A stretch of 50,088 bases of DNA, taken from NCBI GenBank assembly GCA_033296885.1, contig MU864051.1, positions 1-50,088 of the forward strand, written 5' to 3'. The translations under genes were made by a program, and so were the position numbers. The number at the start of each line of letters is the position of its first letter. Position 1 is the first letter of the stretch. Below, piece after piece: positions 44,410 through 50,088 of this stretch. The stretch is from Triangularia verruculosa. Taxonomy: Eukaryota > Ascomycota > Sordariomycetes > Sordariales > Podosporaceae. The notes under the pieces are model-generated. The model worked only from the letters and a program-made list of their open reading frames with translations, was not told where the DNA came from and ran no database searches.

Positions 44410-44956
44410 ATGGGAAAGGTTCACGGAAGGTACGATATTTTCGACTAGGTTGAAGGCATCATGATGATATATTGATATACTGACTTTTTCTTTCTCAGTT
44501 TGGCTCGTGCCGGTATGTCTCGCTCCCCGCTCTCGCCACCCCACGACGACAAAATATCTCGAGATTCTTTTTGGTCAACAGCGACACTTTGACGGCCCAA
44601 TTTCCGACCGCTATGGATTGAAGGACAGGCTCTGACGGTCATGGATTATAGGAAAGGTCAAGTCTCAGACCCCCAAGGTCGAGAAGCAGGAGAAGAAGAA
44701 GACCCCGTATGTTCCACCCGCGATTTCTCCGACTTCCACCCACGATGTGGATTTGACGATGACGAAATATCATTCTGACTCTCGAAATAGTAAGGGCCGC
44801 GCGAAGAAGAGACTCACTTACACTCGCCGTTTCGTCAACATCACCTTGACTGGTGGCAAGCGCAAGGTCAGTATCCTCCAGACAACAACTATTACATAAT
44901 ACAAGGACGACAGGCTGACGGAACGACTCTAGATGAACCCCAACCCCACCGCTTAA
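44410..44956 (+). CDS. rps30: 40S ribosomal protein eS30
   Basis: Small basic subunit protein near the decoding centre; 62 residues, without the ubiquitin-like fusion found in animals. Five exons: 44410-44429, 44499-44512 (14 nt), 44652-44706, 44791-44866, 44933-44956. Introns are GTACGA/CTCAG, GTATGT/TATAG, GTATGT/AATAG and GTCAGT/TCTAG. The product starts MGKVHGSLARAGKVKSQTPK, runs through GRAKKRLTYTRRFVNITL and ends KMNPNPTA, matching eS30 across its full length. Four introns in 189 coding bases is dense even for fungal ribosomal genes. The splice phases fit without any frame break. Confidence 0.97.
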
Positions 44957-46042
44957 GTTACCCAACCACCAACCATGTCGATGAACCTTTTTCGCCAACC
45001 TGTTCGCTGCTCGTTTTGAGTTGAAACAAGATCGGTCAACAACAGCGATGTCGGGAGCTTTTTATCTTCGGGAAAGGACCAGGAGGGGGAACCAAAGCTG
45101 GGAATCTGGGAAATCTTTTCATGATGTTATGGATTGATTGGCTTTGCGAATCATGGGCGAAAGAGAAATCTGGCAGCTTGGGAGACGGTCCTTTTAGTCG
45201 AGACCCATCCCCAAACCATCATCATGGGGGTCATCTAAATCATGGCTTACACACAGCATGGGATGTCATTTTTGCACGCTTCGTTTACTTTCGGCAAAAG
45301 GGAAATGGTATATCTGGGTCTATTTTCTTCTTTGCGACATGATACCGCCCTCTTTCGCTCGTAATGGGACGGTCAGAACCGGGAAGCCGCTGTGTGTTTT
45401 CTGCTTTGCAAGCGAATCCTCCACTCCTTGTTCCCAGCAAAGGTAGTTGGGCCAGTTAACTTGATACGAGCAACAAGAAAAAGGATTCTTCAAACATCAT
45501 GATCCATCATTCTTTGCGGTAAATGGGCGTGGAGGCTCTATATGCCTGGCATAAAGTCAAGAACCCCGCTGTGTTGGTCCTGATCTTGGCGTCGCCCACG
45601 GACTGATCATGACTGTGTGTTTCAACAACCGCTTTTAGTCTTTGGGCTTCGAGGTGATACATCAAACCCAAGTCTCTCCGTCACACCATCACACTTACAG
45701 CTTTCCACTTTTTCGCTACCAGCTCATCACTCGCTCGTACGGCAGCATGACCATTCCTCTAAGGCCGTAAAGTATAATAGCTAGAAGAACTTGTTGTCCT
45801 GGTGTAAAGATCGAGATTCACGATTAGCCTGGTACCTCTAGAAAGAGCAAGATGCCGAGGCCGCAAGGAAAGTCTATAAATATGCTTCTGCAAATCTCAA
45901 GTGAGCAGGTCACTGAAGAAAGTCGTCAGGCATTGAAAAGTAGCAGCAAGACGCTGAACAAGATCTATTAATACTCAATCACATGGGCAACAGCCACGCC
46001 AGCCATCTACATCTACTGCGAGGACTGTAGGTGTGCGTCAAA
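44957..46042. other. Intergenic region between convergent genes
   Basis: About 1.1 kb containing the eS30 3' UTR. Short open frames only; nothing recognised. Confidence 0.4.
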
Positions 46043-47283
46043 CTACCCGTGTGCCCGGGTGTATGTCGCCAGCTGGAACACCCACAGTAGTGTAAACTTA
46101 TACAAGCGGTACTTCTCAGGTGCATCAGCCCGCGACACCTTGCGCAGCATTTCATCCAGCCAGTCCGCTTTCTCTTGAAGCACAAAGTCTGGCCAATGAC
46201 CCCATTCGAACACGCCAAGACGATGGTAAAAAAAGAGCAGGTACGGCGCCAAGGTGATGTTGTCCCCCTCGAGGGACATGATCTGCTCAAATCCGACTCT
46301 TGTGACCTCCCAACTATGCTGGGGCAATATTCGAGCTCCCCCGCGGACAAGCCAAAAGAGCAGCTTCGTCTTCTGGAGATCGAACGGTCCCTTCAAAAGA
46401 CGGTCGGGAACTGGGGTCAAGGGGTGAAGATCCAGATACCCTTTGTTCTTATCCTCAGCAATACCCATGATGAGCCCTCGTTTGTATGAGCCGTGGTCAT
46501 CGACAGCTGAGAATGCCCCGCGAAACTCTTGCCATTCTTGGTCGAACCACACCTGGATTTCCGGCACATCTGGCTCTTTGTCTCCGGCTTCTTGGGCTTC
46601 GTGTACCCCTTCAGCTTGCTGTCCCTCCTGATCTTGGGGTGTCTGGGTATTCAAAGTCCAGTAAATGCACTGCGACTTTTTCCAGCACCTTTTCGTGCCC
46701 TGCTGACGGTACCAGACTTGCTGGGCTTGGAGTAACAAGTCGATATTCATCCAACGAGCGGCAAGAACATCACCCTAACAAAGAATCAGCGTCCTGTTAT
46801 GTTGAAGGAACCATTCAAGCGTCTGTAGATACCCTCGGGCATTCTGTAGGGTAGTAAACTTACTTGGAACTTGTAGTCCCCGGGACATTGGTCGGTTTCA
46901 TGTTGACGAGAGGCTAAGAGAGAGGCTTTGGAGAGACCGAAATACTTGTCCCAGGTTGGGCCAAATGCTCCCACGGCCAGTTCGAGTAAAAAAGATCTGG
47001 CTGACAGTGTTTTGCGAAACTGCTTGTTGACCATCATGAGATTGGGGTTCTGGGACATGACAGCTATGGGCCAGAAGAGCTCAGTTGGTAGTTGTTCAAG
47101 TTCGGATTTCTTGTTGCCATTTTTTTTCAACCGCTTGGGGGATTTTGACGAATGGCTTGCGGCATTTTCCTGATCGTCTTCATCCTCTCTTTTCCTCCGG
47201 TTGTTCCTGATTCTTGAAGGGTCGGGGGGCTGCCACTTCTTCCTACGACCGCGGCCCTTAACCTTGATGGGCGTGAGGCTCAT
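46043..47283 (-). CDS. Nuclear F-box-like protein, function unknown
   Basis: Two exons, 46864-47283 and 46043-46774, split by an 89-bp intron (GTAAGT, CGCTGAT, TGTTAG); 383 residues. The start is the ATG at 47283 (MSLTPIKVKGRGRRKKW). The frame is open further upstream, but that part looks untranslated. The N-terminus is rich in Lys and Arg with likely nuclear localisation signals (GRGRRKKW, RNNRRKREDEDD, KSPKRLKKNGNKK). A short F-box-like segment follows (LEQLPTELFWPIAVMSQNPNLMMVNKQFR), as in many fungal F-box proteins without defined repeats. The C-terminal half has conserved-looking Trp and Tyr residues but no known domain. The F-box call is tentative. Confidence 0.7.
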
Positions 47284-47853
47284 CGTTGGGAGATGGTGGC
47301 AATCAAGAAGTGGTGGAGAGGGCAAGAAAAAACGAGAAATAGAAGTCCCTAGTGAAAAGGTGTAGGGAGGTCCAAGTGCAGAGCAATGCTCAATGGAGCA
47401 ATGACGATATGGCGATATAGGTTGATCTGATGACATGGATGAAACCGGAGAGTGTGATGGGTGAAGAGATGAGTGACTTGTTTGAGTTGACGGCCAGTTG
47501 CATTTCATCACATTTCATCACCAGAGTTTTAGCAAAGTGCGTGAACACTACTATTTTGAAAGAGTCACATTCTTCATAAAAAGGGGAACTGCGAACCTGT
47601 TAATTCCCCTTGAGAAGAAAAAAGTACGGCCAAACACCTTGATGATGCCTTCTTCATTCTTCAAGGCCCCACTCAGCCAATCGATAACGAGCAATTGTAA
47701 GTGACCCTGGGGGTTGCACGGACCAGTGGGGACCTGCATCATCAAAGGTTCAGACTGGGAATCTTTTTTGCCAAGAAGCTCTGATTTCTTTGAGCAACAG
47801 GAAAACTTCGAGCATCGCCGACACAAGTCCGCACCGAATCTTTTTTTGCTGCG
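47284..47853. other. Divergent region between the F-box-like gene and mrs2
   Basis: 570 bp between opposite start codons, holding both promoters. No motif is strong enough to name. Confidence 0.45.
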
Positions 47854-49623
47854 ATGCCTCCGGCATTGAGACCTCCAGCGCCATCGCGGAGTCTTCTTCG
47901 ATATCTGCATGCCCAATCCGAGGGGCTATGCTATGCAGAATACAGCAGCATCGTTGTCCGCCGCCCTACCAGCAAGACATCGGTTCCTCGTCGCAATGCT
48001 TGCACCAGCGGTAGCAAGAGTCGCGAGATAGCCCGCACAACACAGCCGGTCACAGAAAAGCGCATTGCAACACACCAAGCTGGCTTGCTGCCTCTAGACC
48101 TTATTCCAAAGTCTCTGAGGAAACAGAGGACAGCCACGAACACCAAATGCCCCGCTTCTCCAACAGACGGCAGCACTCCTCGATATGCGTCGTCCAGCCC
48201 GAAACCACCTGCTAGAGGAGACGAAGAGGAATGCAAAAGATCATGGCAGGACTGGCTTTTTGGAACTGCCCCAAAAAAGCCAAGGCAGCCCTTGAAAGAT
48301 GACGATCTTCCGGTACAGTTGGAGGAGGAGTCTGGCTCAATATTCCAGCGCAGAGCCCTCACCTCAAAAGCAGCACTGGACCCTAGACTCAGATGTACTG
48401 AGGTGGACGGGAATGGAGATGTGATCATGGTGGACGGCGAGCTCAAAAAGAGTGAGCTCATTGCCAAGGTACGAAGAGCCTGCTACTGTTGATGTCCCGA
48501 CCTGTAGGATGTGACTAACATAAGTGTGTGCAAAAGTACGGTCTTCTTCCTCGCGATCTTCGAAAGATTGATTCCTCCAACCTGCCACATATCCTCGTTC
48601 GCCCGTCTGCCATTCTCCTCAACTTGTTGCATCTAAAGGTTCTCATCAAGCACGACCGCGTACTACTGTTTGATGTCTACGGATCCAAGTCGTCATACCC
48701 ACAGTCAGCATTCATGTACGATTTGCAGGGGAAGCTTCAGCAAAAGCAAGCCGCCGGTGCCAATAGTTTGCCATACGAATTCCGAGCGCTCGAAGCTGTC
48801 CTGATGTCCGTGACTTCAGAATTGGAGGCTGACTTTGAATCGGTGCGGGACCCGGTCATTCGTGTGCTCAGCGAGCTTGAGGACGACATTGACCGGGAGA
48901 AACTGCGGATTTTGCTCGTCTTGTCCAAGCGGGTCAGCACCTTCGAGCAGAAGGCGAAACTTGTTAGAGATGCCATCGAAGAGCTGCTCGAGGCTGACGA
49001 CGATCTTGCAGCCATGTATCTCACTGAGAAAACACACGATTTATTCCGTGGAGAGGACGACCACACCGAAGTCGAACTGCTGCTGGAATCGTATAACAAG
49101 ATTTGCGACGAAGTGGTTCAGGAGGCAAGCAACTTAGTCTCGAGCATCAGAAACACAGAGGAAATGTACGTGACCCAGCACGTCTCATTCTTTTGGGCTG
49201 AAACCCGCTAACCACAGCATTAGTATCCGCGCAATTCTTGATGCCAACCGCAACTCGCTCATGCTCCTCGACCTTAAGTTTAGCGTTGGCACTCTTGGAC
49301 TGGCCATGGGCACCTTCCTGGCAGGCCTGTACGGTATGAACCTGGAGAATTTCATAGAGGAAACCAACTGGGGTTTCGGTGCCGTTACCGGAGCATCATC
49401 TATCGCGTCGCTGATTGTCTGCTGGTATGGATTGGTCAAGCTTCGCAAGATTGGTCGGGTTAAGATGAATATTCACGACGTGCGAAGAGGGGGCGGACAC
49501 AGCCAGTGGTACCGTGAGGACGGCACCGACGTCTTGCTGGATCCTACTAACCGTGAACGACTGAGGAGGATGAACATGCTGAAGAACGCTAAGCAGCCCA
49601 AGGCCAGAAAGTGGCCGTTCTGA
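47854..49623 (+). CDS. mrs2: Mitochondrial inner-membrane magnesium channel Mrs2 (CorA family)
   Basis: Forms a pentameric Mg2+ channel that brings magnesium into the matrix and so supports group II intron splicing and metabolism. Three exons: 47854-48468, 48537-49165, 49218-49623; 549 residues. The basic, Ser/Arg-rich N-terminus fits a mitochondrial presequence. The CorA/Mrs2 soluble domain begins KYGLLPRDLRKIDSS and includes LPYEFRALEAVLMSV. A long alpha helix carries the acidic stretch DIDREKLRILLVLSKR. The first transmembrane segment ends in the signature YGMN (GMN about 454-456) followed by the acidic loop ENFIEETNWG. A second helix (SSIASLIVCWYGLVKL) and a basic tail (KNAKQPKARKWPF) complete it. 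All family features are intact. Yeast has a paralogue Lpe10; GMN and length fit Mrs2. Confidence 0.95.
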
Positions 49624-50088
49624 TGACCCCTTCTACGGATGAAGAGGGAGGGGCGATGTTGGATTACTACTCACTGATTGTGTTGGCACCGGCGTTTGGG
49701 GGCATGCAAAGGGAAAGCGTGTATTAGACAGGGCGTTGGGGCAGGAAGGCCACCACTTTATACCTTTTTATTGTCTATTTTCTTCGACATCTCAGCTCAA
49801 CGGGAGGGCAAGCATATTTTTGTATTATCATGACGCACCTTGTACATGTACAGATATTAGATGTTAGATGAGTCCGGGAAGGGGTGATGTATGATCAGGA
49901 ACAGCACAATAACAAGACAACCCAAGCAGATGTACCTGCCGTAGCTCAGGGGAACTGTACACAGGACTGACTCGGGTTATTCGGCACGTGGATTACACCT
50001 CTCCCACGGTTTTAAATGTTAGATCGGTACATCCTAACCTGTTTGGGCAATTGAACCGGCATTTTATCAATTTTCATCCACATTTCCT
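49624..50088. other. 3' flank of mrs2 to the window end
   Basis: 465 bp with no gene seen. TGCCGTAGCTCAGGGG at about 49938 looks like a tRNA A-box start but has no matching B-box or acceptor stem. Confidence 0.4.

Noticed and set aside
43914..44453. Unspliced 179-codon version of the small membrane protein
   Set aside because: It would run into eS30 exon 1; the 76-bp intron gives a better C-terminus and ends before eS30.
49934..49985. Possible tRNA starting TGCCGTAGCTCAGGGG
   Set aside because: The A-box-like start and five-base end pairing are present, but no B-box, anticodon arm or terminator.
1..50088. CRISPR array, bacterial operon or secondary-metabolite cluster
   Set aside because: No spaced direct repeats; introns throughout; no backbone synthase genes; the genes belong to unrelated pathways.

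Overview
The window looks like nuclear DNA of a filamentous ascomycete, most likely a Sordariomycete of the Sordariales type. The signs are short introns of about 50-90 bp with GTRNGY donors and CTAAC/CTGAC-like branch sites, standalone intron-rich eS30, CENP-O and Ipi1 genes of fungal type, an RNA-dependent RNA polymerase of the quelling/meiotic-silencing family, and a retrotransposon carrying transition mutations of the repeat-induced point mutation (RIP) kind. The species call is inference.

Layout. 1-5688 is a Ty1/copia element on the minus strand. Its left LTR is cut by the window edge and the right LTR is complete. The primer-binding site matches the anticodon arm of initiator tRNA-Met, a polypurine tract sits next to the left LTR, and gag-pol is broken by stops and a frameshift. 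A short AT-rich tract and about 2.8 kb without a convincing gene follow. From 8614 the window is ordinary gene-dense euchromatin: D-lactate dehydrogenase (+), RNA-dependent RNA polymerase (+), an unknown proline-rich membrane protein (+), a secreted amidase (-), a tRNA-Arg(CCT) gene (-), an MFS transporter (-), a GPI-anchored proline-rich wall protein (+), CENP-O (-) divergent from an acetyl-CoA transporter (+), a Vasa/Ded1-type DEAD-box helicase (-), Ipi1 (-) divergent from a roadblock dynein light chain (+), a large conserved fungal protein (+), a CREG-like secreted protein (-), a small membrane protein (+) ending 30 nt before ribosomal protein eS30 (+), a nuclear F-box-like protein (-) and the mitochondrial Mg2+ channel Mrs2 (+).

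The genes do not form one pathway. Several are housekeeping: eS30 and Ipi1 (ribosome), the helicase (mRNA), CENP-O and roadblock (chromosome and motor function), D-LDH and Mrs2 (mitochondrion). The RNA-dependent RNA polymerase and the mutated retroelement are two sides of fungal genome defence, but nothing shows that their closeness matters.

The most unusual item is the tRNA-Arg(CCT) gene at 20561-20688. Its cloverleaf is complete only if a 56-nt insert in the T stem is removed. That insert has GT...GCTAAC...TTTAG spliceosomal-type signals and contains its own T-arm/B-box copy. Other points for a second look are the 30-nt gap between a small gene and eS30, a 14-nt micro-exon in eS30, a stop-riddled but frame-preserving 5' region of the large conserved gene, and the gene at 16.6-17.7 kb that lacks an in-frame ATG.
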